This document shows, one piece after another, positions 37,782 to 46,199 of a stretch of 64,000 nucleotides of DNA. Numbering within the stretch: position 1 is the first letter of the stretch; every line of letters begins with the position of its first letter. The stretch is from CAZNFR01 sp964572225 (GTDB lineage Bacteria > Bacteroidota > Bacteroidia > Bacteroidales > GCA-2748055): NCBI GenBank assembly GCA_964572225.1, contig CAZNFR010000007.1, positions 1 to 64,000 on the forward strand. Direction: 5' to 3'. The notes beneath the pieces are model-generated. The model was not told the DNA's origin, did no database searches, and saw nothing but the letters and a program-made list of their open reading frames with translations. The position numbers and the translations under genes are program-made.

Positions 37782-38624
37782 ATGCGAAGGTTGAAAGTGT
37801 TTTATTGGATTCCGGGGGTAATTGTAACAATCAGTATTGCCTATTACCAGCGGGTGACCGGTCCTACTCATCCCAAAGATTTTATCGTAAATACCCAGCA
37901 CAAGGAGTATAGGTATTCACTTCCCCGAAGTCAGAATGGTTATATCGATGCCATAGTCAGACTGGAAATTGAAGATCCATCTATTTCCGGTTTCCTATAT
38001 TATAAGCGGTTTAATACAGGTGAAGCCTGGGATACTGTAAGGTTGAACCGGGAGAACGAAGAGCTGGTTGCCTGGTTACCTAAACAACTACCCGCAGGGA
38101 AACTTGAATATGGTGTAAAATTATTCAAAAATAACGAGGAACTTCAAATCAGGGAAAATGAGACCGTGGTTATCCGCTTCAAGGATGAGGTTCCGGCCTA
38201 TGTTCTTATGCCGCATATTCTTCTTATTTTCACGGCCATGCTTCTTTCAACAGTAACCGGACTTTATGCGTTTTCCAGATTTCCCTCTTACAGAATTTAC
38301 ACTTTTCTTACCCTGACTATGTTTTTGTTAGGAGGTATGATTATGGGGCCTGTTGTACAAAAATTCGCTTTTGGAGAATTTTGGACCGGTTTTCCCCTCG
38401 GAAAAGATTTGACCGACAATAAGGCCCTGGTTGCATTTGTCTTCTGGATTGTTGCCTGGCTGGGTAACCGTAAAGGAAAACAAAGATATTGGTTGGTAAT
38501 TTTGGCTTCCATAATAAATATCGGAATATCCCTCATTCCTCACAGTCTTATGGGATCCGAACTGGATTATGGTACCGGTGAAATCAAAACGGGAATGATT
38601 TTCCTGCAAAGCTTTATTAAATAA
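37782..38624 (+). CDS. Membrane protein of unknown function
   Basis: A 280-residue protein with one N-terminal helix (about 7-22), an extracytoplasmic beta-rich domain (about 25-135), and four further helices (about 145-165, 176-195, 205-230 and 235-265). I recognise no family by motif, although similar Bacteroidota proteins with a beta domain in front of a helical bundle occur. It lies 8 bases behind the M28 peptidase gene and is followed by an intrinsic terminator, so it most likely shares the peptidase transcript. Confidence 0.72.
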   Translation: MRRLKVFYWIPGVIVTISIAYYQRVTGPTHPKDFIVNTQHKEYRYSLPRSQNGYIDAIVRLEIEDPSISGFLYYKRFNTGEAWDTVRLNRENEELVAWLPKQLPAGKLEYGVKLFKNNEELQIRENETVVIRFKDEVPAYVLMPHILLIFTAMLLSTVTGLYAFSRFPSYRIYTFLTLTMFLLGGMIMGPVVQKFAFGEFWTGFPLGKDLTDNKALVAFVFWIVAWLGNRKGKQRYWLVILASIINIGISLIPHSLMGSELDYGTGEIKTGMIFLQSFIK

Positions 38625-38651
38625 AAAAGGCAGCCTTTCAGACTGCCTTTT
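38625..38651 (+). terminator. Intrinsic terminator behind the M28 operon
   Basis: A 9-bp stem AAAAGGCAG (38625-38633) / CTGCCTTTT (38643-38651) with a nine-base loop, directly after the stop of the 37782-38624 gene. It may also serve the convergent lipoprotein gene on the minus strand. Confidence 0.8.
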
Positions 38652-38670
38652 ATTTTCATAAAGGTTAGAA

Positions 38671-38865
38671 TTACATGTTTTCCCCTTCTTCTTCAGCAGG
38701 CATTTCTTCCTCGGCTCCCTCTTCTTCGGCTGGCATGGTTTCATCTTCGGCCGGAGCCATTTCTTCGGTTGATTCTTTTTCTTCTGTGCCTTTGTGCTGA
38801 CATGAGCTAAGGGAAAGTGCCGCTACAAAGGAGAACAGTACAATAAAAAATCCAAGTTTTTTCAT
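38671..38865 (-). CDS. Small, highly acidic lipoprotein
   Basis: A 64-residue protein: lipoprotein signal peptide ending at LSLSSC (Cys22) followed by about 40 residues that are nearly all Glu, Ala, Pro, Met and Asp, with the imperfect repeat MPAEEEGAEEE / MPAEEEGE. It is probably anchored at the surface or in the outer membrane. Low complexity prevents assignment to a family; the acidic tail could bind cations or proteins. The gene is monocistronic and convergent to the M28 operon. Confidence 0.72.
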   Translation of the reverse strand: MKKLGFFIVLFSFVAALSLSSCQHKGTEEKESTEEMAPAEDETMPAEEEGAEEEMPAEEEGENM

Positions 38866-39000
38866 GATAACAGGTTTTTGGTTACAGATTCAATACAAAA
38901 ATATAATATTGAAAATTAATTGAAACCTGAATCACAGATATTTGACGAAATTCTTTTCATTTTTTAAATTTTACCCTATTGGAAAACCTTATTTTTACAA

Positions 39001-39015
39001 AACATGCAGCATGTT
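39001..39015. promoter_or_regulatory. Perfect 15-bp palindrome upstream of the ECF sigma gene
   Basis: AACATGC-A-GCATGTT at 39001-39015 is an exact inverted repeat of seven bases per arm with one spacer base. It lies 22 bases upstream of the GTG start of the sigma factor gene, next to a TATTTTTA element (about 38990-38997). It is a plausible regulator binding site for autoregulation of this operon. Confidence 0.5.
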
Positions 39016-39036
39016 CATTTTTGATTCGTCTTTATA

Positions 39037-39612
39037 GTGAAGAGCGCAAACAATAAATACAGCCAGATTCACAAAGAGTTAATTGAAAAGTCTAAAAAGG
39101 GAGACAGAAAAGCCCAGTTTGAGATTTACAAGCTTTATTTTAAGGCTATGTATAACGTAAGCTTCAGAATTGTTACTAATCGTTTCGAAGCGGAAGATAT
39201 AATGCAGGAATCCTTTTTAAAGGCCTTTCAGAATTTGGAAACTTACAAAGGTAATGTAAGCTTTGGAGCCTGGTTAAAAAAGATCGTGGTGAATAAATCG
39301 CTGGATTATTTGCGTTCCCAAAGGTACAAGGAAAGTTTCTTTGACACAATTGATGAATTGGAGGTAGAAAATGAGAATACCGTGGACGATGGTCTTGATT
39401 CCTTTGGCGAGGAAGAAATTAAAAAAGTGAAAGAAAAAATTGAAGAACTTCCGGAGGGACGCAGGATCATTCTCAGTCTTTATCTGCTTGAAGGATATGA
39501 CCATGAGGAAATTGCTGAAATAACGGGCTTATCCCCTTCTACCTCCAGATCGCAGTATTCAAGAGCTAAAAAAGCTCTGATCAATAACCTAAAAAAGAAA
39601 AAAAATGAATGA
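39037..39612 (+). CDS. ECF-type RNA polymerase sigma factor
   Basis: A 191-residue protein with sigma region 2 (about 25-95: AMYNVSFRIVTNRFEAEDIMQESFLKAF...) and region 4 (about 135-185: LPEGRRIILSLYLLEGYDHEEIAEITGLSPSTSRSQYSRAKKAL). It lacks regions 1 and 3, as ECF sigmas do. Translation begins with GTG; no ATG lies at a suitable place. The product directs transcription of an unknown regulon. Its gene overlaps the downstream membrane gene by 8 bases, a typical sigma/anti-sigma layout. Confidence 0.95.
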   Translation: MKSANNKYSQIHKELIEKSKKGDRKAQFEIYKLYFKAMYNVSFRIVTNRFEAEDIMQESFLKAFQNLETYKGNVSFGAWLKKIVVNKSLDYLRSQRYKESFFDTIDELEVENENTVDDGLDSFGEEEIKKVKEKIEELPEGRRIILSLYLLEGYDHEEIAEITGLSPSTSRSQYSRAKKALINNLKKKKNE

Positions 39613-40114
39613 TCTGGAAAACCTTATAAGGAATAACAGGGAGTTCTTTGACGACAAGGAGCCGGAGTATGGTCATTTCAGCCGTTTTAATAAAAAACTG
39701 AATTCAGCCAAACGAAAATTGACTCTGTTTTATATTCAGGTTGCTGCTATAATTGTCGCCGGAATCGTGCTGGGGGGTTTGTCCATTTACATTGTTAACC
39801 TGAACCAGCCAAAAAGGGTTATGAGCAGCCTGTCGGAGGACATGAAAGAGACTCTTTATTACTATAATTCCGAGAATCTGGAGATGCTTGATGAATTTAA
39901 CTCATTGGAAATAAAGGATAAAGAGGAGAAAAGACAGATCCTGGACGATCTTAGCTCCTATGATGAGAACTACAAAAGAGTTATGAAGGATCTTGAAAAG
40001 TACCCTAATGATGAAAGGGTTTTAAATGCTCTTATTGAAGTTCACCGTTCAAGAAACGAGTTCCTGGAATTTGTACTTATACAGGTGAAAAAGGGCAATC
40101 AATTGAATATTTAA
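39605..40114 (+). CDS. Membrane-anchored anti-sigma-like protein
   Basis: A 169-residue protein with a cytoplasmic N-terminal part (about 1-40), one helix (about 40-60: FYIQVAAIIVAGIVLGGL...), and a Glu/Lys-rich helical extracytoplasmic part (about 65-165). It lies directly after an ECF sigma gene (8-base overlap) and before the DUF4097 gene (TAATG overlap), so it probably anchors and sequesters the sigma factor until a signal releases it. The role is inferred from context; no classical anti-sigma motif is visible. Confidence 0.75.
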   Translation: MNDLENLIRNNREFFDDKEPEYGHFSRFNKKLNSAKRKLTLFYIQVAAIIVAGIVLGGLSIYIVNLNQPKRVMSSLSEDMKETLYYYNSENLEMLDEFNSLEIKDKEEKRQILDDLSSYDENYKRVMKDLEKYPNDERVLNALIEVHRSRNEFLEFVLIQVKKGNQLNI

Positions 40115-41187
40115 TGATAAAAAATAAAAAAATGTCAACACGATTTTTAACCGGATTAGTAATGGTATTTTTTTCCGGAATGCTCATTCCTGAACTAGCT
40201 GCACAGCGGTTGGAAAAGACTGCCGAAGAAACGTTTTCAGCATCAAAATCCACCATTCTCGATGTGGATAGTAAATTTGGGAATGTAGAAGTTCTAAGTT
40301 GGGAAAATGATGAAGTTTTCATAGAAGCATTGATGTGGGTTGAGAGCAAGCGAGAATCCTATGCCCAGGAACTGCTGGATAATATGGATGTGGAGATTTT
40401 TGTTGAAGAAAACCGGATTGTTGCCAGATCTGTCTTTGCCGACAATATGAGCAACAGGAACGACACCCGTTTTCGTATCGATTTTACAATTAGTGTACCT
40501 GAATACATTAACTTTGAACTAAGCAGTAAGTATGGTTCTGCATTTATAGAGAGCATCAGCGGACACGCCGATATTGCGGTTGCTTATGGTAACCTAAAAA
40601 TTCAGGAACTCACCAGGGGAAATGAAAAACCTCTCAACCGGGTAAAACTTGCCTATTCCTCGGGTAACCTGGAAGAAGCATCCTGGATTAAAACCGAACT
40701 GGCTTATTCAAAGCTTACTATTGAAGAAGCCAGGGCAATAATGATGCTTACCAAATACTCAAGCGTAAATATAGAGGAAGGATCCAGTCTTGTTATTGAA
40801 TCTAAGTACGACACTTACAAGGTTTCAGAGCTTACTAATTTTTTGGGAGAGTTAAAATACGGTAACCTTTCCATTGGAGAATTAAGCAAAAAACTGGATA
40901 TTTCGAGTAAATACACTTCTGTTAAGATTGATGAAATAGGCAGCAACTTTGAATCCATTAAAATCGATAACCAACGAGGAGGTTATAAACTTACCATTGA
41001 TGATGGTGCAAGTTTCACCATTAACGGGCAAGCCTCCCGAGGTGATATTTCCGTTTCAGGAGTTGAGAATCTGAACCAAAAAGTTGAAAATACCGAGCGG
41101 TATATTAGTGGAAAGCATGGGGCTAATCCAACTTCATCGGTTCTTATTTCCGTAAAAGACGGAAGTGTGGATGTGAAAGTTGATTAG
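40114..41187 (+). CDS. Exported DUF4097-like beta-solenoid protein
   Basis: A 357-residue protein with a signal peptide (about 7-28, ending AAQ) and a long series of short beta repeats, with alternating S/G-N-x-x-hydrophobic patterns such as KYGSAFIESI, YGNLKIQELT, KYSSVNIEEG, KYTSVKIDEI. This is the DUF4097 (adhesin-like right-handed helix) look. Translation can start at 40114 or at a second ATG at 40132. It forms an operon with the sigma and anti-sigma-like genes and may be their target or sensor. A terminator follows 21 bases after its stop codon. Confidence 0.82.
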   Translation: MIKNKKMSTRFLTGLVMVFFSGMLIPELAAQRLEKTAEETFSASKSTILDVDSKFGNVEVLSWENDEVFIEALMWVESKRESYAQELLDNMDVEIFVEENRIVARSVFADNMSNRNDTRFRIDFTISVPEYINFELSSKYGSAFIESISGHADIAVAYGNLKIQELTRGNEKPLNRVKLAYSSGNLEEASWIKTELAYSKLTIEEARAIMMLTKYSSVNIEEGSSLVIESKYDTYKVSELTNFLGELKYGNLSIGELSKKLDISSKYTSVKIDEIGSNFESIKIDNQRGGYKLTIDDGASFTINGQASRGDISVSGVENLNQKVENTERYISGKHGANPTSSVLISVKDGSVDVKVD

Positions 41188-41208
41188 ATTTTCAAAAGTT
41201 TAAATGGG

Positions 41209-41232
41209 CCGGCAGAAATGCCGGTTTTTTTT
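41209..41232 (+). terminator. Intrinsic terminator of the sigma operon
   Basis: A GC-rich 5-bp stem CCGGC (41209-41213) / GCCGG (41220-41224), a six-base loop and eight T (41225-41232), 21 bases after the DUF4097 stop. It separates the sigma operon from the isoaspartyl peptidase gene. Confidence 0.75.
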
Positions 41233-41260
41233 ACCTTTCACAAAACAAAATATCCGGCTC

Positions 41261-42280
41261 ATGATTAGAAAACTGATGCTTTTTATCTTAGTCCTTCTTT
41301 TGGGAAGCTGCATTAGTCCTGATAAAGGAATGGTCCAGAAATATGCTTTGATTATTCACGGTGGTGCCGGAAAATTGAGCCTTACCCCGGAGACCCGGGT
41401 TGAATATACGGCAGAACTTGAAAAAACGCTGAACCTGGGACTAAAAATGCTTTCCGATGGTTATCCTGCTGTTGAGGTGATTGAAAAAGTGATTGCCAGG
41501 CTGGAAGATTCTCCTTTATTTAATGCCGGAAGAGGTGCTGTTTTTACTCATACCGGTGGAATTGAACTGGATGCTGCCATTATGCGCGGTGAAAATTTAC
41601 AGGCGGGTGCAGTTGCAGGATTAAAAAACATCCGGAATCCAATTTACGTTGCCAGAAAGGTTATGGATAAATCAGAACATGTGATGCTATCTGGAAAAGG
41701 GGCGTTTGATTTTGCTGTAAGCGAAGGATTTGATACGGTGTCTATGCAATATTTTTATACACAGAAGAGGTTTGACTCCCTAAAAGAGGCCATACGTAAT
41801 GAAGGAATGGATCCGGATACCATAGTGGATTTTAAGTATGGCACGGTAGGCTGTGTAGCCCTCGATCAAAATGGAAACCTGGCTGCGGGGACATCCACCG
41901 GAGGTATGACCAATAAAAAATATGGTAGGATTGGGGATACTCCGATTATTGGGGCCGGTACATATGCTAATAATCAGACATGTGGGGTTTCTGCCACAGG
42001 ACATGGTGAATTTTTTATCAGGTATACCGTCGCCCATGATATTTCTGCCCTGATGGAATATAAAAAAATGGATATTAGGGAAGCTTCCAGAGAGGTTGTA
42101 CACAGGAAATTGAAAAATGCCGGTGGCAGAGGTGGAGTAATCTCCCTTGATACTAAAGGCAATTATGCAATGGAGTTTAACACGGATGGGATGCTCCGGG
42201 CATACGGCAATTCATCGGGAGAAAAGATCATTGGAATTTTAAAGGATAATGAATTAGAAGTAAAGCAAAGTCAGAATTAG
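41261..42280 (+). CDS. Isoaspartyl peptidase/L-asparaginase lipoprotein (Ntn hydrolase)
   Basis: A 339-residue plant-type asparaginase. The lipoprotein signal ends at LLLGSC (Cys17). The pro-enzyme is cleaved before the catalytic Thr195 in FKYGTVGCVALD, and IIHGGAGKLSL and the GTSTGGMTNKKYGRIGDTPIIGAGTYA region are further signatures. It removes isoaspartyl dipeptides or asparagine in the periplasm. The ATG at 41261 is used. It overlaps the convergent SLC13 gene by 27 bases. Confidence 0.95.
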   Translation: MIRKLMLFILVLLLGSCISPDKGMVQKYALIIHGGAGKLSLTPETRVEYTAELEKTLNLGLKMLSDGYPAVEVIEKVIARLEDSPLFNAGRGAVFTHTGGIELDAAIMRGENLQAGAVAGLKNIRNPIYVARKVMDKSEHVMLSGKGAFDFAVSEGFDTVSMQYFYTQKRFDSLKEAIRNEGMDPDTIVDFKYGTVGCVALDQNGNLAAGTSTGGMTNKKYGRIGDTPIIGAGTYANNQTCGVSATGHGEFFIRYTVAHDISALMEYKKMDIREASREVVHRKLKNAGGRGGVISLDTKGNYAMEFNTDGMLRAYGNSSGEKIIGILKDNELEVKQSQN

Positions 42281-44032
42281 AACCGTAACCACCATGTAGA
42301 TAAATGTAAGCGGTCCCCCCACCTTCATAAAATCCCTGAAGGTATAATTTCCAGGGCCGAAAACCATGAGGTTGGTCTGAAAGCCAATGGGAGTCATGAA
42401 ATTCGCGGCCGAAGCAAATGCGACCACCAGCACAAAGGGTATTGGATTCAGAGCCAGGTTCGATGCCATTGTCAAAGAAATGGGAAAGATGATCGCTGCC
42501 GATGCCTTACTGGTGATATAAGCAGCCAGAACGCTGGTTATGAAATATATACCGAAGAGGATTCCAATTTTGCCCAAAGGAAGAAATACCGCGATAATGG
42601 AATCGGCAAGAAGACCTGCAGCCCCGGATTTGATCATTGCGCTTCCCAGCGCAAGAGAAAGCACGATTATAATGGCAAGATTATAGTCAATACTTTTTGA
42701 AAGATCCTTTGGATTCGTGATTTTCAGTGCCAGGGATGCAATAATTACCACGATAAGTCCGAGGAACAAACGAATCAATCCGAATGCGGATAACAATATG
42801 GATAACATTAATCCTCCGAGCAGAACTGTAGTTTTATACCATTCCAGTTTGGTGAAATCCCGCACTTTAGAAATAAAATAAAAATCCATTGTATTTTCTG
42901 TTCTTGCCAGGAAGTTTTCACCTGTGAACAATAAAAGTACATCCCCTGCCCTGAGCATAATATGGGATAGTTTTTCCTGAAGCAATACCCCGTTTCGGTG
43001 AACCCCGATTACAGCAGCATCGTACTTGCTTCTGAAATTTACCGTTTTTACCGTTTTTCCTATCAAAGATGAGTTTTGACTGATGACAATTTCAATTACT
43101 TCGGTCTTTTTTCTTCTGGACATCATTCCCACCTCCGGCAATTGCAAACCGGATTTTTTCTCAATCATTTCTGCAATGGTCGATGTATCGCCGGTAAAAA
43201 CCAAAATATCATCGGTGGTAAGGATAAAATTCTCAGAAAAGGAAAGGATCTTAATTTCATCTCTGATAATCTCAACCAGTGTAAAAGATTTTTCACCGGT
43301 AAAACCGGCTTCTTTCAGTGACTTCCCTGACAAATGAGATCCACTTCTTACTTTGGCTTCCACAATGTACTCTCGCACACTTCCTTCACTTCCGGATTCT
43401 TCCCCTCCCCTTTCAGGCAGCATTTTTTCACCAAATATCCAAAGGTAAAAGAATCCAATTACCATCATGGGAAAACCCACTGCGGTAAAATCAAAGATTT
43501 TTAAGGGCTCTAACCCTGGTATTATGGTCTGGTCTTCAACCAGTCCATTAACGATAAGGTTCGTAGAGGTACCGATCAGCGTTGCACACCCCCCCAGGAT
43601 TGCTGCAAAGGATAAGGGCATAAGGAATTTAGAGGGGGATATCTTGTTTCTTTTACACCAACTGTTTACGTAGGGCATCATTACGGCCACGAGAGGGGTA
43701 TTATTCAAAAATGCACTGAAGAAACTGATTATCCCAACCATCCTGTTAAGGAAACCTGAGTAGGACCTTGCATTGCGGAATATCCGGTCGAAAATAACCT
43801 CAATTACTGCGGTTTGCCTGATTATATCCCCGATCAGAAGCAACATGATGACTACTGCAATCTGCTCATTGGCAAATCCACTGAGAATCTCAGAGGGGGT
43901 AAGAATACCAAAAATGCCTAAAACACTTACCCCAATAACAAAGGTAAAGGAAGGTCCCAATAAGCCCCAATAAAGGGAAATCAGGATAAAGACAATAACA
44001 ATAAAAACCAGGATGAGATCAAAGCTGAACAT
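42254..44032 (-). CDS. SLC13/DASS-like transporter with two RCK_C domains
   Basis: A 592-residue membrane protein: an N-terminal half of the CitMHS/SLC13 fold with about six helices, two TrkA-C (RCK_C) domains between about 210 and 390, and the second half with the helical hairpins. The repeated motif PFVLVVAFASAANFMTPIGFQTN near the end fits the sodium/dicarboxylate or ion transporter branch of the family. The RCK_C domains are predicted regulatory sites. An earlier TTG at 44062 is not used. It may import dicarboxylates or citrate with sodium (inference). Confidence 0.92.
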   Translation of the reverse strand: MFSFDLILVFIVIVFILISLYWGLLGPSFTFVIGVSVLGIFGILTPSEILSGFANEQIAVVIMLLLIGDIIRQTAVIEVIFDRIFRNARSYSGFLNRMVGIISFFSAFLNNTPLVAVMMPYVNSWCKRNKISPSKFLMPLSFAAILGGCATLIGTSTNLIVNGLVEDQTIIPGLEPLKIFDFTAVGFPMMVIGFFYLWIFGEKMLPERGGEESGSEGSVREYIVEAKVRSGSHLSGKSLKEAGFTGEKSFTLVEIIRDEIKILSFSENFILTTDDILVFTGDTSTIAEMIEKKSGLQLPEVGMMSRRKKTEVIEIVISQNSSLIGKTVKTVNFRSKYDAAVIGVHRNGVLLQEKLSHIMLRAGDVLLLFTGENFLARTENTMDFYFISKVRDFTKLEWYKTTVLLGGLMLSILLSAFGLIRLFLGLIVVIIASLALKITNPKDLSKSIDYNLAIIIVLSLALGSAMIKSGAAGLLADSIIAVFLPLGKIGILFGIYFITSVLAAYITSKASAAIIFPISLTMASNLALNPIPFVLVVAFASAANFMTPIGFQTNLMVFGPGNYTFRDFMKVGGPLTFIYMVVTVLILTLLYF

Positions 44033-44182
44033 AGGCAGGGCATCCCTGTTTAAGGCATCCAAATTAATAGATTTTACGTGGATAACCTAATTTTCCGTTT
44101 TCTTTAGCTCAGACCTGAGTTTACTATCCTAACGGGAATCTGGTGAGTAATGATGGTAGGATTTTATTAGGTCTAATGATCT

Positions 44183-44740
44183 TTATAAAGTGTTGATTTT
44201 CAGCCTTTCTTTAAAAGGAAGAAAGGTCATGAAGTCTGCATGATGAACAATGTATGCTTCGGTTGAACGTTTAATAAGGTCACCCTCACCTGCGTGAGCT
44301 GCAATGATATGACATATCTCCGGGGGAATTCCGTGTTCTTCAGCCAATGAAACTCCGGAAAAAGGATGTCGAAGGTATTTCCCGTAATTTCCCTGGATGA
44401 TCTCTCCATCTTTCTTTTCATATTCCAGCAGTTTTCCAACATCGGCCAGAATGGCGCCGGAAATAAGGACATCCATATCCACGGGCAGTTCATTTCCATA
44501 AAATTCTGTGATGGTTTTTCCTGCCTCTCTTGCAATATGGACCACAGATCGCTTATGATCCATAAAACTTACCTTTAGTCCGGGAACCAGCAAGGTAAAG
44601 GGAATGGAATAAAGATCTTCTTCCGTAAGCTCTGATCTTGATAATGCTGTCTCCCAGGTTGAGGATACTCTGGACCTCAGGTCTTCATTTTCAATCCAGT
44701 TCAATTCCGGCCAAAGCCGAAGCATTTTCCTTGAACTCAT
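44183..44740 (-). CDS. HD-domain phosphohydrolase family protein
   Basis: A 185-residue soluble protein with a metal-dependent HD fold: HKRSVVHIA (about 62-70), ISGAILADVGKLLEYE (HD region, His replaced by the Ala-Asp arrangement ADVGK), RHPFSGVSLAEEHG with His, and IIAAHAGEGD. It resembles the HDIG phosphohydrolases that act on nucleotides, although the canonical HD doublet is not seen exactly; activity is uncertain. It lies 12 bases downstream of the dehydrogenase gene on the same strand, so the two are co-transcribed. Confidence 0.82.
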   Translation of the reverse strand: MSSRKMLRLWPELNWIENEDLRSRVSSTWETALSRSELTEEDLYSIPFTLLVPGLKVSFMDHKRSVVHIAREAGKTITEFYGNELPVDMDVLISGAILADVGKLLEYEKKDGEIIQGNYGKYLRHPFSGVSLAEEHGIPPEICHIIAAHAGEGDLIKRSTEAYIVHHADFMTFLPFKERLKINTL

Positions 44741-44751
44741 ATCAAAAGTAT

Positions 44752-45942
44752 TTATAGTTTGTCGATAATTTCAGATGCCATTTTTTCTGTGGAGGCAGCA
44801 CCTTTCTTTATGACATCCGGGGTGCCAGGCAGTTTTAACATATCATAAGTCTTCACTTTTCCTTCAAGAACTACGCGGCTAACCGCTGATTTGATTCTTG
44901 CCGACAATTCTTTTTCATTCAGGTGATCCAGCATCATGCAGGCGGAAAGGATCATGGCAATCGGGTTAACTATGGATATTTCGTAACCAGCATATTTGGG
45001 AGCCGATCCGTGGGTTGGTTCAAAAACTGCAACCTCCCTGCCAAGATTTGCACTGCAGGCAAAACCCAGACCGCCTGTGAGGCCGGCAAAACCATCCGAT
45101 ACAATGTCTCCGAACATATTTCCAGCTACAATAACGCCATAATCTTCCGGATTTTTGGTTAGCCACATCATTTGGGCATCAATATTGGTATTCCAAAGTT
45201 CTATATCAGGAAAAATATCTTTTTGAATTTGCCTGGCCATCTCATACATCATCCCTGAGGTTTCTCTAATCACATTGGGTTTTTCACAAACAGTTACAGA
45301 ATTATATCCGAATTCACGTGCGTGATTAAACGCAGCCATAAGAATTCTTTCGGTTGCCTGTCGGGTGAAAATCCGGGTTGACACCGATAATTCATTTCTT
45401 GGCACATTTCCAAAATTCTTTATGAACTTAGGATGAGTCATAAGGGCCTTGTGCACATCCTCGGGTGGGTTGGACCATTCAACTCCTCCATACAAACCTT
45501 CAGTGTTTTGTCTGAAAATAACTACATCAACCATGGGTTCCTCAATACTGTCGTTCGCCCCTTTTCTTATGAAATTCAGTGGGTTTCCTTTGAATGTTTT
45601 GCAAGGTCTAATACATATATCCAGGTTGAAGTGTTGTCTCAGTCCCACGATCGGACTGGAATATACCAGTCCCTTATCTGCCAGATGGGGGCTTAGTTCT
45701 TCTTCTGCTGCACTTTTTGGTTTGGATGTAATGGCACCGAAGAGACCCGTTTTATGTTCCTCCAGTAGTTTTAAGGTTCGATCGGGTAATGGATTACCTT
45801 CACGGATCCAATGTTCCCATCCGATATCTGCATGAATATAATCAGCATCAAATTCGACTGCTTTCAGTAAACGTATTGTCTGTTCCAGAACATTAACCCC
45901 GATACCATCACCCGGCATGGTGACAATCTTGTGTTTAGGCAT
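44752..45942 (-). CDS. Isocitrate/isopropylmalate family dehydrogenase
   Basis: A 396-residue decarboxylating dehydrogenase. PGDGIGVNVLEQ at the N-terminus, IFRQNTEGLYGGVEW, VCEKPNVIRETSG, and VIVAGNMFGDIVSD and FEPTHGSAPKYAG are the family signatures. NAD and substrate preference (isocitrate, isopropylmalate or homoisocitrate) cannot be fixed by eye. Together with citrate lyase downstream it suggests control of C6 acid metabolism. It is co-transcribed with the HD-domain gene. Confidence 0.92.
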   Translation of the reverse strand: MPKHKIVTMPGDGIGVNVLEQTIRLLKAVEFDADYIHADIGWEHWIREGNPLPDRTLKLLEEHKTGLFGAITSKPKSAAEEELSPHLADKGLVYSSPIVGLRQHFNLDICIRPCKTFKGNPLNFIRKGANDSIEEPMVDVVIFRQNTEGLYGGVEWSNPPEDVHKALMTHPKFIKNFGNVPRNELSVSTRIFTRQATERILMAAFNHAREFGYNSVTVCEKPNVIRETSGMMYEMARQIQKDIFPDIELWNTNIDAQMMWLTKNPEDYGVIVAGNMFGDIVSDGFAGLTGGLGFACSANLGREVAVFEPTHGSAPKYAGYEISIVNPIAMILSACMMLDHLNEKELSARIKSAVSRVVLEGKVKTYDMLKLPGTPDVIKKGAASTEKMASEIIDKL

Positions 45943-46199
45943 AGCTAAGAGCGTTTTAGTTAAAGTTTATTAGGTATGGCCTAAAATAATATAAATAAAA
46001 ATCCGGGAGTATTCTTAAGTTTATGTTCTATAATGGTTTTTACCTTGCTAGAACTATTGCGGGTTATATCCCAGATTTCTAATCCAGACTGGAGAAGAAC
46101 CAGGGATTGGGGTATGAATACCGCCATTTAATGATAGTTTCGAAAGGGATAATCGTATATTTTTTCCATATTTGTTCACACAATCAAAAGAAAAACAGA

